Below, in pieces: positions 1 through 8,524 of a stretch of 64,000 nt of DNA (its first letter is position 1; every line of letters begins with the position of its first letter). This DNA is from Lentzea sp. NBRC 102530 (GTDB lineage Bacteria > Actinomycetota > Actinomycetes > Mycobacteriales > Pseudonocardiaceae): contig NZ_BSTF01000001.1 in assembly GCF_030269365.1 (NCBI RefSeq), forward strand, positions 186,001 through 250,000, given 5' to 3'. The notes under the pieces were generated by a model. The model did not search any database, was not told the DNA's origin, and was given only the letters and a program-made list of their open reading frames with translations. Both the position numbers and the translations under genes were made by a program.

Positions 1-2
1 CG

Positions 3-830
3 GCGTCCCGCTGCCACGTCTCGCAGGGCGCGATCTCGTTGGCGTTGAGCGAACTGGAACGCGTGCTGGACCTGCGGCTGGTCGTCCGCTCGCCGCGGCG
101 CGGCGCGGCGTTGACGGCGGCGGGCACGCGGGTGCTGGCCGACGCCCGGCGCGTGGTCGGGGCGATGGGCGACCTCGGGGCCGGGGCGCGGGGGCTGAGC
201 CAGGAGGTCAGCGGCGTGCTGACGGTCGGCTGCTACGCGCCGATCGCGCCGTTCCACCTGCCCGCGGCGATCGCGACGTTCGAGGCGGCGCACCCGGACG
301 TGTCCGTGCGGTTCGTGGAGGGGAGCCTGCCGGAGATCGGCGAGGACCTGATCACCGGGCGGTGCGAGATCGCCTTCCTGTACGACCAGGACCTCGTGCC
401 GGGCATCGCCACGACGCCGTTGTACGACCAGGCGCCTCGGGTGCTGGTGGCTGGTGATCATCGGTTGCGGCGCCGGCGGTCCGTGGCATTGCGCGACTTG
501 GCCGGCGATCCGTTCGTGCTGCTCGACGTGGCGCCGAGCGAGCGGTACTTCCGGTCGGTGTTCGCGGCGGCCGGGGTGGAGATGGTGGTGACGCACCGGG
601 CCCGCAGCTTCGAACTCGCGCGATCGTTGGTGGCGCGGGGGATCGGCTACTCGATCACCGTGCAGCAACCCGCGCTGACCACCTCTTACGAGGGGCTGGA
701 GGTGGTGGCGGTGCCGTTGCGCGACGCGGTGCCCACCACGCCCGTCGTGCTCGGGTGGGCGCGCGGCGGAGCGTTGACCCGCCGCGCGCAGGCGTTCGCC
801 GAGCACTGCGTCACGCTGTTCGGCTCCTGA
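3..830 (+). CDS. LysR-family transcriptional regulator, 5' end cut off by window
   Basis: The reading frame is open from the first bases of the window. It begins inside the winged-helix DNA-binding domain (the recognition helix reads HVSQGAISLALSELE) and continues through the usual linker into a periplasmic-binding-protein-like effector domain, so the true start lies upstream of base 1. A TTG at 39 is an internal codon, not the start. LysR proteins are about 300 residues and 275 are visible here, so only about 25 to 30 residues are missing. The target is probably the neighbouring unit upstream of the window. No effector can be read from the sequence. The gene is followed by a hairpin terminator. 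Confidence 0.9.
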   Translation, partial: ASRCHVSQGAISLALSELERVLDLRLVVRSPRRGAALTAAGTRVLADARRVVGAMGDLGAGARGLSQEVSGVLTVGCYAPIAPFHLPAAIATFEAAHPDVSVRFVEGSLPEIGEDLITGRCEIAFLYDQDLVPGIATTPLYDQAPRVLVAGDHRLRRRRSVALRDLAGDPFVLLDVAPSERYFRSVFAAAGVEMVVTHRARSFELARSLVARGIGYSITVQQPALTTSYEGLEVVAVPLRDAVPTTPVVLGWARGGALTRRAQAFAEHCVTLFGS

Positions 831-923
831 GCCCGGCCAGAAGCCCTGTCGGCCTCGTGAGTCCGCTTCGCGAGCGTGTTTCACGGTGCCGGAGTGCACG
901 CGGGGAGCTTTCGTTCGCGTGGA

Positions 924-948
924 CCGCACGCGAGGGCCCCGCGTGCGG
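924..948. terminator. Hairpin terminator between convergent genes
   Basis: A perfect 9-bp stem (924-932 with 940-948) and a 7-base loop lie between the end of the LysR gene and the end of the leftward beta-propeller gene. It has no T tract, as is usual in high-GC actinomycetes, and could serve both strands. Confidence 0.6.
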
Positions 949-1004
949 CAGGGCAACGTGAAGCTGGTTCGGGTGGGGTGCGGACGGGACTTCCGGGCAG
1001 TTGC

Positions 1005-1982
1005 TCAGACGGCCTGCGCGATGGCGATGTTGCCCGCCAGCCGGTCGCCTGCCTCGTAGATCATGTACTCCCGGCCCTGGTACGTGCCGAACGACGGCGC
1101 GGCCGCCCGGCCGTTGTCCGGCGACCCGGACAGCGAGTCGTGGAAGACGCCGAGGTGGGTGCGCTTGCTGAAGTCCTTGCCCACCTCGGTGATGAGGATG
1201 TTGCCGCCGCTGCCCTTGTCGGTGTTGTAGACGACGTAGACGCTGTTGTTGCGGAACAGCAGGTGCGGGCCGCCGACGTTGACCGCGCCCACGTCCTGGT
1301 GCCGGATCAGCGGGGTCTGGGAGAACGTCCAGTCGCGGGCGTTGGCCGACCAGCCCCAGCCGATGTCGCGGTGGTTGGTGGTGTTGTTGAGCATGAAGAC
1401 CATGACGTAGCGGGCGCCCCGCGACGGCAGGTCGTGCCGGAACACCCTGGCGTAGGAGGTCTCGGTGGTGCCGGCGGGCAGCAGGCGGGTCGACAGGACC
1501 TCCTTCTCGTAGGAGAAGTGGATGCCGTCGGCGGAGCTGGCGAGGCGGGTGACCGTGTTCTCGCCGTGGAAGTACAGGTACATGCGCTTGGCGTCGTCGT
1601 TCCACATCGCGTGCGGCGACGACACGTGCGACACCGAGTACTCGCCGGGCCAGTTCCTGGTGATGATCGGGTTGCCGGCGTACTCGGTGAACTTCTCGTC
1701 GAGCGTGTTCGCGTACGCCAGGCAGATGCCACCTGGTGCGTCGTGCGGCGCGTAGTAGAGGTAGTAGGCCGCGAGCGCGCCGGAGATCCGGTCTTTCGTG
1801 CCGCGGATGGTGGGGAAGATCAGTTCGCCGGTCGGGTTGTAGCGCAGTTCGTTCTTGACGAGGGCGAGCCTGCGGTAGCGGTAGTCGGGGAATCCGGCCG
1901 GAGCGGCCGCGGCGGGGGTCGCGCCCGCGAGCAGGGCGGCGCTCGCGGTGCCCAGCAGAACTTGTCGGCGGGTCGGTGCCAT
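1005..1982 (-). CDS. Tat-exported five-bladed beta-propeller protein, glycosidase-like
   Basis: The 325-residue protein starts with a twin-arginine signal (RRQVLLG at residues 5-11, Ala-rich hydrophobic stretch, cleavage near residue 27). The mature part has repeated short Trp/Tyr-rich blade motifs, such as SSPHAMWNDDAKRMYLYFHG, typical of five-bladed propellers of the GH43/GH117/GH130 type. Extracellular glycan hydrolysis is the likely role, but I cannot place a complete acidic catalytic triad, so substrate and even enzymatic activity are unproven. Its promoter region carries a perfect 12-bp palindrome at 2046-2057, suggesting sugar-responsive control. It could also be a non-catalytic glycan-binding protein. 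Confidence 0.65.
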   Translation of the reverse strand: MAPTRRQVLLGTASAALLAGATPAAAAPAGFPDYRYRRLALVKNELRYNPTGELIFPTIRGTKDRISGALAAYYLYYAPHDAPGGICLAYANTLDEKFTEYAGNPIITRNWPGEYSVSHVSSPHAMWNDDAKRMYLYFHGENTVTRLASSADGIHFSYEKEVLSTRLLPAGTTETSYARVFRHDLPSRGARYVMVFMLNNTTNHRDIGWGWSANARDWTFSQTPLIRHQDVGAVNVGGPHLLFRNNSVYVVYNTDKGSGGNILITEVGKDFSKRTHLGVFHDSLSGSPDNGRAAAPSFGTYQGREYMIYEAGDRLAGNIAIAQAV

Positions 1983-2045
1983 GGGTGCTCCTTCGCTCCG
2001 GGTGGTTTCGGACCGTAGGACGACCGGAGCGCTGAAACAAGACTG

Positions 2046-2057
2046 TAATACGTATTA
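2046..2057. promoter_or_regulatory. Perfect 12-bp palindrome TAATACGTATTA, operator candidate
   Basis: The palindrome sits 64 bases upstream of the ATG of the leftward beta-propeller gene, in an AT-rich patch unlike its surroundings. Its shape fits GntR- or LacI-type operators of sugar genes. No cognate regulator gene is adjacent. Confidence 0.5.
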
Positions 2058-2089
2058 TCGGATCTGCGGACGCTCGGAGGCGGCGCCCG

Positions 2090-2800
2090 TCAGCCGAGGA
2101 GTGCGGCGAAGGTCTTGGCGAACAGGTAGGCGTCGCCCGGCCAGCGAGCCGACACGTAGTTGCCGTCCTGCACCACGAACGCGGGCCCGTCGTCGGTGGC
2201 CGTCCCCCGGTTGCCGAGCTCGACGGGCCCGCGTTCGAACACCGCGCCCGACGCGATGACCTCGTCCTGCACGTACGCGGGATACGTCCGGTAGTACCGC
2301 CCGCGCCGCCACGCCGTCGCGAAGTAAGCCATGCGCTCCATGTACTTGGGCAGGCACGTCGTCCGCCGCCCGTCGAGCACTCCGGCGCGCGCGAGCACCA
2401 GCACGCCGTGGCAGATCGCGCCCACGGGCCGGTCCAGCGCCCAGAACCCCTTGACGACCTGCTGGAGTTCCGCCGAGCCCAGGTACTGCCGCATGCCCGG
2501 CGCGTGCCCGCCCGGCAGGACCAGCCCGTCGAACTCCTCCGGCACCACCGGCCCCCAGGCGACCGGCGCGCGATAGCCGGGGTCGTCGAGCAGCTGCCGG
2601 TAGAACGCCTTGGGCTCGTCCTCCGCGCCGAGCTGCCCGAACAGGACGCCGGTCAGCAGCAGCGGATCGGCCGCGGGCGCCGCGCCGCCCCGTTCGGTCG
2701 CGAAGACGACCTCGTGGCCCGCGTCGGTGAGCAGCCGCCAGGGCACCGCCACCTCGGTGACGTCGAAGTCCTGGTCGGGGAGGGGGAGGAGCACTCGCAC
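2090..2800 (-). CDS. DJ-1/PfpI-family (class I glutamine amidotransferase-like) protein
   Basis: This 236-residue cytoplasmic protein has the Rossmann-like start of the DJ-1/PfpI superfamily (MRVLLPLPDQDFDVTE), a GGHAPGM loop near residue 97, and the nucleophile elbow GAICHG with Cys130 followed by His131. Members include glyoxalase III/deglycase-like chaperones, proteases and amidohydrolases, and the exact activity cannot be told from sequence. It is divergent from paaZ with an 88-bp gap, so the two may share a promoter region. Length is normal for the family. Confidence 0.8.
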   Translation of the reverse strand: MRVLLPLPDQDFDVTEVAVPWRLLTDAGHEVVFATERGGAAPAADPLLLTGVLFGQLGAEDEPKAFYRQLLDDPGYRAPVAWGPVVPEEFDGLVLPGGHAPGMRQYLGSAELQQVVKGFWALDRPVGAICHGVLVLARAGVLDGRRTTCLPKYMERMAYFATAWRRGRYYRTYPAYVQDEVIASGAVFERGPVELGNRGTATDDGPAFVVQDGNYVSARWPGDAYLFAKTFAALLG

Positions 2801-2888
2801 GGATCCGATCCTGCCACCTGCGGGACTGATACGTTGCCTGGTGGTCGGGTCGCTGAAGATCCAGCGCCCAGCGAGAAGGGTTGGCTCG

Positions 2889-4910
2889 ATGAGCTTGCTG
2901 CGCAGCTACGTGTCGGGTGGGTGGCACACGCCCACGGTCGAGGGCGCTCCGTTGCACGACGCGGTGACGGGCGAGGAGATCGCGCGGATCTCGTCGGCGG
3001 GCGTCGACATGGGCGCGGCGCTGCGGTACGGCCGCGAGGTCGGCGGGCCCGCGTTGCGCGAGCTCACGTTCCACCAGCGCGCGCAGCTGCTCAAGGCGCT
3101 CGGGCTCTACCTCAAGGAGCACAAGGCCGAGCTGTACGCGTTGTCGGCGCGCTCGGGTGCGACCAGGTCCGACTCGTGGATCGACATCGACGGCGGGTTC
3201 GGCGTGCTGCTCGGGTACGCGTCCAAGGCCAAGCGCGAGCTGCCCAACGACAAGGTCTTCGTCGACGGGCCGGTCGAACCGCTCGGGCGCGGCGGCACGT
3301 TCGTCGGCCAGCACATCTGCACGCCGCTGCGAGGCGTCGCGGTGCAGATCAACGCCTACAACTTCCCCATGTGGGGGCCGCTCGAGAAGTTCGCGCCCGC
3401 GTTCATCGCCGGCGTGCCGTCGCTGATCAAGCCCGCGTCCCAGACGGCGTACGTGACCGAGAAGATGGTCGAGCTGATGCTCGCCTCCGGCCTGCTGCCC
3501 GAGGGCTCGTTGCAGCTGGTCTGCGGTTCGGCCGGCGACCTGCTCGACCACCTGACCCCGCAGGACCTCGTCGGGTTCACCGGGTCGGCTTCCACGGCCC
3601 AGCACCTGCGCACGCACCAGGCCGTGATCCGGTCGTCGGTGCGGTTCAACGCCGAGGCCGACTCGCTCAACTGCTCGATCCTCGGCCCGGACGCCCAGCC
3701 CGGCACGCCCGAGTTCGACCTGTTCGTCGGCCAGCTCGTGACCGAGATGACGACCAAGGCCGGGCAGAAGTGCACGGCGATCCGGCGCGCGCTGGTGCCC
3801 GCGCCGCTGATGGACGCGGTGGCCGAGGCGACCGCGGCGAAGCTGGCCGAGGTCGTGATCGGCAACCCGGCCGACAAGTCGGTGAAGATGGGCGCGCTGG
3901 CCGGTCTGGAGCAGCGCGAGGAGGTTCAGCGGTCGCTGAAGGCGTTGCGGGAGAGCGCTTCCGTCGTCTACGGCGACGGTGCTCTGTCGCTTGTGGACGC
4001 CGACGCCGAGCGTGGCGCGTTCATGTCGCCGATGCTGCTCCGCGCCGCCGCCGACGCCGTGCAGCCGCACGAGGTCGAGGCGTTCGGGCCGGTGTCGACG
4101 CTGATGCCGTACTCCAGCGTGGACGACGCCGTCGACCTGGCCGCCCGCGGCGCCGGGTCGCTGGTCGGCTCGATCGTCTCCGCCGACACCGACTTCGTGC
4201 GCGACGTCGTGATCGGCGCGGCGCCGTGGCACGGCCGGTTGCTGGTGCTCGACCGCGAGGACGCCGGGGAGTCGACGGGCCACGGCTCGCCGCTGCCGAT
4301 GCTCGTGCACGGCGGTCCTGGTCGTGCCGGCGGCGGTGAGGAGATGGGCGGCATGCGCGGCGTGCTGCACCACATGCAGCGCACGGCCGTGCAGGGCAGC
4401 CCGCGCGCGTTGGGCGCCATCACGAACCGCTGGGTCACCGGTGCGCCCCGGACCGAGGACGCCGTGCACCCGTTCCGCAAGACGCTGGCCGAGTTGAAGA
4501 TCGGTGACACCGTCACGGCGGGCCCGCGCGAGGTGACGATGGAGGACATCGAGCACTTCGCGTCGTTCACCGGCGACACCTTCTACGCGCACATGGACGA
4601 GGAGGCCGCCGCGGCCAACCCGTTCTTCGGCGGCCGCGTCGCGCACGGCTACCTGGTGGTGTCGTTCGCGGCGGGCCTCTTCGTGTCGCCGGAGCCCGGT
4701 CCGGTGCTCGCGAACTACGGCCTGGAGAACCTGCGGTTCGTCACGCCGACGTTCCCCGGCGACCAGCTGACGGTGACGCTGACGGCCAAGCAGATCACGC
4801 CGCGCGAGGACCAGGAGTACGGCGAGGTCCGCTGGGACGCCGACGTCACGAACCAGAAGGGCGAGTCGGTCGCGAAGTACGACGTGCTGACGCTCGTCGC
4901 GAAGAGCTAG
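2889..4910 (+). CDS. paaZ: Bifunctional oxepin-CoA hydrolase / semialdehyde dehydrogenase
   Basis: The 673-residue protein aligns end to end with E. coli PaaZ as I remember it. PaaZ opens the ring of oxepin-CoA and oxidises the resulting 3-oxo-5,6-dehydrosuberyl-CoA semialdehyde in aerobic phenylacetate degradation. The aldehyde dehydrogenase domain covers about residues 1-515, with Cys295 in AGQKCTAIRR and Glu256 in NAEADSLNC at the same numbers as the E. coli catalytic residues. The C-terminal MaoC hot-dog domain (about 530-673) has Asp563 and His568 in GDTFYAH. The ATG at 2889 is chosen because GAGAAGG lies just upstream and matches the family N-terminus. No other paa gene is in the window, so the gene is detached from the usual paa cluster. 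Confidence 0.93.
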   Translation: MSLLRSYVSGGWHTPTVEGAPLHDAVTGEEIARISSAGVDMGAALRYGREVGGPALRELTFHQRAQLLKALGLYLKEHKAELYALSARSGATRSDSWIDIDGGFGVLLGYASKAKRELPNDKVFVDGPVEPLGRGGTFVGQHICTPLRGVAVQINAYNFPMWGPLEKFAPAFIAGVPSLIKPASQTAYVTEKMVELMLASGLLPEGSLQLVCGSAGDLLDHLTPQDLVGFTGSASTAQHLRTHQAVIRSSVRFNAEADSLNCSILGPDAQPGTPEFDLFVGQLVTEMTTKAGQKCTAIRRALVPAPLMDAVAEATAAKLAEVVIGNPADKSVKMGALAGLEQREEVQRSLKALRESASVVYGDGALSLVDADAERGAFMSPMLLRAAADAVQPHEVEAFGPVSTLMPYSSVDDAVDLAARGAGSLVGSIVSADTDFVRDVVIGAAPWHGRLLVLDREDAGESTGHGSPLPMLVHGGPGRAGGGEEMGGMRGVLHHMQRTAVQGSPRALGAITNRWVTGAPRTEDAVHPFRKTLAELKIGDTVTAGPREVTMEDIEHFASFTGDTFYAHMDEEAAAANPFFGGRVAHGYLVVSFAAGLFVSPEPGPVLANYGLENLRFVTPTFPGDQLTVTLTAKQITPREDQEYGEVRWDADVTNQKGESVAKYDVLTLVAKS

Positions 4911-4916
4911 CCGGAT

Positions 4917-4951
4917 GGCTCGGAACCCTTGCCCGGCAAGGGTTCCGAGCC
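4917..4951. terminator. Bidirectional terminator, 17-bp perfect stem
   Basis: Arms 4917-4933 and 4935-4951 are perfect complements, so the effective loop is CCCGG. It lies exactly between the convergent paaZ and FAD/Rieske genes (stop codons at 4910 and 4953) and can terminate both. Confidence 0.9.
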
Positions 4952-4952
4952 G

Positions 4953-6425
4953 TCAACGGGCTTCCTTGCGAGGGAGGGGCCGGGTGGCCGGTCCCTCCAG
5001 CACCGCGCCGTCGACGTCGAACCGCGACCCGTGGCACGGGCAGTCCCAGCTGCGTTCGGCGGCGTTGAACCGCACCAGGCAACCGAGGTGCGTGCACCGC
5101 ATCGACACGCCGTGCAACTGCCCGTTCTCGTCGCGGTAGACGCCGGTCTTGCCGAGCCCGTCGCGGATGACGTGCGCGTGCCCCGGCGGCAGGTTCTCGC
5201 TGGACGTGGCGTCGGCGGGGACGACCCGGTCGCCGACCATCTCGAGCGCCACCTCGGCGTTCTTCCGCAGGAACGTCGGCAGCGACCGCAGGGACACCCG
5301 GTGCGGGCTGAACCGGTCGGCGAGTTCGTTCGGCTTGTCCGTCACCAGGTCCGCGAGCAGCCCGGCCGCGAACGTGCCGCTGGTGAGGCCCCACTTCATG
5401 TAGCCGGTGGCGGTGTAGACCGTGGTGTTGCCCGGGGTGTAGCTACCGATCATCGGCAGGTGGTCGTAGGCCGTCGGGTCCTGCGCCGACCAGCGGTGGG
5501 TGATCTCCTCGACCTGCCAGTGCCGGCGCGCGAAGTCCTCGAGCCTGCGGAACGGTTCCACGGCGGTCTTGCCGGTCGCGTGGCTCTGCCCGGCGAGGAT
5601 CAGCTTGTCCTCGTGCGCCGAGATCGACCAGGACGGGCTGCCGGTGCTGATCGCGAGCGCTTGCGTGGGTGCGTGCACACGGGCCGCGATGCAGTACGCG
5701 CGGGTGAGTTCGAGGCGCGCGAAGTACAGACCGCGGTCCAGGGTCGGGTAGTGGGTGGCGATCACGATCTTCCCGGCCGTGACACTTCCGTCCTCTGTGG
5801 ACACCACGTGCCCGCTGACGTCGGTGACCCGGCTGTGCTCGAAGATCCGGCTGCCGTCGCCGTCGACCTGCTCCGCGAGGCCCCGCAGGTACTTCACCGG
5901 GTGCAGGGCGATCTGGTCGTCGAGCCAGACCGCCGCGTGCACGGGGAACGGCAGGTCGACGTTCTTGCCCTCACGCACCGGCAGACCGGCGTGCCGGGCG
6001 TTGATCAGCTCCTTCGCGACGTCGCCGGCCTCCTCCTCGGTGTAGGCGTACGTGACGGCGGGGGAGCGGCGCAGGTCGCAGTCGATGCCGTCCGCCAGTT
6101 CGGCGACCCGGGCGACGGCTGCGACGGACGCGGCGGCGTAGTCGACGGCGGCACCGAGGCCGTGCCTGCCGCGGATCTGCGAGTACACAGTGGACTGGAG
6201 GGCGGTGACCTTGGCGGTGTTGTTGCCGGACACGCCGGACGCCACCCGGTCGGCCTCGAGCACCGCGACGCTCAGGCCGCGGCGCTTGAGCAGCAGCGCG
6301 GTGGTCAGGCCGGTGATGCCGCCGCCGACCACGGCCACGTCGAAGGAGTGCTCGCCGGTGAGCGGTGGGCGGGGTTCCGCCGGGAGGGCGGTGAGCCAGA
6401 GGGACTGGTCGGCGGTGGTGGTCAT
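4953..6425 (-). CDS. FAD-dependent oxidoreductase with C-terminal Rieske domain
   Basis: This 490-residue protein starts with a DAO-type FAD fold (VAVVGGGITGLTTALLL near residue 30) and ends with a Rieske [2Fe-2S] domain. The iron ligands are in place: Cys444-x-His446 and Cys462-x-x-His465. Proteins of this architecture are common in actinomycetes and cyanobacteria and are thought to oxidise an amine or similar small molecule and pass electrons through the cluster; the substrate is unknown. It is divergent from the type II NADH dehydrogenase, and the 225-bp gap contains a 43-bp tandem repeat. No signal peptide is present, so it is cytoplasmic. Confidence 0.88.
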   Translation of the reverse strand: MTTTADQSLWLTALPAEPRPPLTGEHSFDVAVVGGGITGLTTALLLKRRGLSVAVLEADRVASGVSGNNTAKVTALQSTVYSQIRGRHGLGAAVDYAAASVAAVARVAELADGIDCDLRRSPAVTYAYTEEEAGDVAKELINARHAGLPVREGKNVDLPFPVHAAVWLDDQIALHPVKYLRGLAEQVDGDGSRIFEHSRVTDVSGHVVSTEDGSVTAGKIVIATHYPTLDRGLYFARLELTRAYCIAARVHAPTQALAISTGSPSWSISAHEDKLILAGQSHATGKTAVEPFRRLEDFARRHWQVEEITHRWSAQDPTAYDHLPMIGSYTPGNTTVYTATGYMKWGLTSGTFAAGLLADLVTDKPNELADRFSPHRVSLRSLPTFLRKNAEVALEMVGDRVVPADATSSENLPPGHAHVIRDGLGKTGVYRDENGQLHGVSMRCTHLGCLVRFNAAERSWDCPCHGSRFDVDGAVLEGPATRPLPRKEAR

Positions 6426-6467
6426 GGCGCGCGGTTACCCCGAGCAGGCGCGGGTATGCGGCCCGCG

Positions 6468-6600
6468 CACGTCCGGCCAGTCGTGGCTTTCCGCGGGTGT
6501 GCGACTCGGGCACGTCCGGCCAGTCGTGGCTTTCCGCGGGTGTGCGACTCGGGCACGTCCGGCCAGTCGTGGCTTCCCGCAGGGATGCGACTCGGGCACG
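6468..6600. repeat. 43-bp direct tandem repeat, three full copies plus start of a fourth
   Basis: Units begin with CACGTCCGGCCAGTCGTGG at 6468, 6511 and 6554, each 43 bases apart, and a fourth copy begins at 6597 and breaks off after a few bases. The first two are nearly identical and the third differs at a few positions (TTCCCGCAGGGA instead of TTTCCGCGGGT). The array fills the gap between two divergent genes. 43 is not a multiple of three, so it is not coding. Confidence 0.92.
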
Positions 6601-6650
6601 TCTCTCCCCGCGTCCGGATAGTCCTCGCCCCGGGCGGGTATGCGAGGGGC

Positions 6651-7913
6651 ATGAACAAGCACCGCGTCGTCGTTGTCGGAGGTGGGTTCGGCGGGCTGGG
6701 CGTGGTCCGCGGCCTCAAGCGCGCGGACGTCCAGGTCACCCTGGTCGACCGCACCAACCACCACCTGTTCCAGCCGTTGCTCTACCAGGTGGCGACGGCG
6801 TTGCTGCCCGCCGGTGACATCGCGCCGGCGTTCCGGGCGATCCTGCGCAGGCAGCGCAACGCCCACGTCCTGCTCGGCGAGGTCACGGGGTTCGACACGG
6901 CCGCCAAGCGCGTGCTCGTCGACCTGCCGGACGGCACCTCGCGGCACGTCGAGTACGACACGCTGGTCGTGGCGGCGGGGTCGCGCGACAGCTACTTCGG
7001 CAACGACCAGTGGGCCGAGTCCGCGCCGCCGATGAAGACCCTCGAACAGGCCGTCGACCTGCGGTCGAAGCTGCTCAGGGCGTTCGAGACGGCCGTGGTG
7101 GCCGACGACCCGAAGCAGTGGCTCTCGTTCGCCGTCGTGGGGGCCGGACCGACCGGTGTGGAACTGGCCGGGCAGATCGCGGACCTCGCGCGCAGGGCGT
7201 TGAAGGGCCAGTTCCGCGAGATCGACCCGCGTGACGTGCGGATCACGTTGCTCGACGCCGTGCCGCACGTGCTGCCGCCGTTCTCCGCCGAACTGCGCGA
7301 GCACGCGCGCGTGAAGCTCGAACGGCTCGGCGTCACCGTGATGACCAGCGCGATGGTCGACAGCATCGATGCCGAGGGCCTGACCACCAAGGACGGCGAC
7401 CGCGTCGAGGCGCGCACGATCATCTGGGCCGCCGGCGTCCAGGCGTCGCCGCTGGCCCGCGCGCTCGCCGAGGCGACCGGTGCCGAGACCGACCGCAAGG
7501 GCCGGATCGTCGTGAACCCCGCCGACTGCTCGGTCACCGACGACGTGTTCGCGCTCGGCGACATGGCCAACGTCGACGACCTGCCGGGCATCGCCGAGCC
7601 CGCGCTGCAGGAGGGACATCACGTCGCCCGCGTCATCAAGGCCCGGCTGAGCGGGCGGCGCGCCAAGCCGTTCCGCTACCTCGACCTCGGCACGATGGCC
7701 ACGATCTCGCCCGGTGACGCCGTCGCGGACATCAAGAAGCTGCGGCTCAAGGGGATCATCGGCAAGGCCGCGTGGGCAGGCGTGCACATCGCGTTCCTGG
7801 TGGGTTGGCGCAACCGCCTCGCCGTGCTGACCCAGTGGGGCTGGAACCTGGTCACCGGCCGGCGCGCCCAGCCGATCATCCTCGAGCCCATGCGCGCGAT
7901 AGTGCGGAAATAG
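6651..7913 (+). CDS. ndh: Type II (non-proton-pumping) NADH:quinone dehydrogenase
   Basis: The 420-residue flavoprotein passes electrons from NADH to menaquinone at the cytoplasmic membrane face. It has the FAD-binding GGGFGG near residue 9, the motif NHHLFQPLLYQVATALL typical of NDH-2, a second dinucleotide fold (VVGAGPTGVELAGQIADL) for NADH, and the FAD-contacting VFALGDMA. The C-terminus holds the amphipathic segment that seats NDH-2 on the membrane (LGTMATISPGDAVADIK, then AGVHIAFLVGWRNRLAVL). The ATG at 6651 is taken because the glycine-rich fold starts right after it. It is monocistronic, with the 43-bp repeat array in its promoter region. Confidence 0.92.
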   Translation: MNKHRVVVVGGGFGGLGVVRGLKRADVQVTLVDRTNHHLFQPLLYQVATALLPAGDIAPAFRAILRRQRNAHVLLGEVTGFDTAAKRVLVDLPDGTSRHVEYDTLVVAAGSRDSYFGNDQWAESAPPMKTLEQAVDLRSKLLRAFETAVVADDPKQWLSFAVVGAGPTGVELAGQIADLARRALKGQFREIDPRDVRITLLDAVPHVLPPFSAELREHARVKLERLGVTVMTSAMVDSIDAEGLTTKDGDRVEARTIIWAAGVQASPLARALAEATGAETDRKGRIVVNPADCSVTDDVFALGDMANVDDLPGIAEPALQEGHHVARVIKARLSGRRAKPFRYLDLGTMATISPGDAVADIKKLRLKGIIGKAAWAGVHIAFLVGWRNRLAVLTQWGWNLVTGRRAQPIILEPMRAIVRK

Positions 7914-7989
7914 CGGCCACCTCTAGCGTCCAGACGGAAGCCGAAGGCTGGTTCGGTTCTCTCCGTGGTGGACAAGCGGAAGTGGACAG

Positions 7990-8496
7990 ATGTCGAACCT
8001 GGTGAACCAACTGCCCGTCGAGGTCGTGCGCTGGCCCGTGGACGCGGCGGCGAGAGAGGCGTGCCACCGCAGCGGGACGCTGTGCCTGCTGGTGCTGGAG
8101 AAGAACGCCCCGGCCCCGGTCCTCACGGACATGCGCGAGGACTGGGTCCGCGCGCCGGTCCCGCATCAGGACCTGGCCGTGCGCATAGCCATGCTCAGGG
8201 CTCGCGCGGCCCGCTACGCCGTCCCGGAACTGGACATGTCCGGCATCCTGCGGTTCCGCACGCGCTCGGTGGTCCTCTCCCCGACCGAACGAGCGCTGTT
8301 CGCCGAACTGCTGCGCCGCTTCCGCTCCCTCACCACGCGCGAGGACCTGCTGCAGTGCCTTCCGACCAAGGACGGCGACACCAGCAACGCCCTGCACCTG
8401 CACATAATGCGCCTGCGCAGGCGCATAGCCCCGCTCGGCCTGGTCATCAAAACCCTCTGGAACCAGGGCTACCAGCTGGGCCCCGCAGGCCCTTAG
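7990..8496 (+). CDS. Winged-helix (OmpR/PhoB-type) DNA-binding protein without receiver
   Basis: The 168-residue protein has an unrecognised N-terminal half of about 80 residues and a C-terminal winged helix. The latter shows the signs of the OmpR/PhoB fold: LSPTERALFAELLRRF, the recognition helix region ALHLHIMRLRRRI and the closing hairpin IKTLWNQGYQLG. There is no phosphorylatable receiver domain, so the signal it senses is unknown. It lies 28 bases ahead of the ferritin-like/SRPBCC gene on the same strand and may be co-transcribed with it. Confidence 0.75.
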   Translation: MSNLVNQLPVEVVRWPVDAAAREACHRSGTLCLLVLEKNAPAPVLTDMREDWVRAPVPHQDLAVRIAMLRARAARYAVPELDMSGILRFRTRSVVLSPTERALFAELLRRFRSLTTREDLLQCLPTKDGDTSNALHLHIMRLRRRIAPLGLVIKTLWNQGYQLGPAGP

Positions 8497-8524
8497 CACG
8501 TTTGACGGTGGGTATTCGGTCTTC

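Noticed and set aside
2055..4646. Long minus-strand frame opposite paaZ
   Set aside because: paaZ has full family similarity with all catalytic residues; the opposite frame is low-complexity Arg/His-rich shadow.
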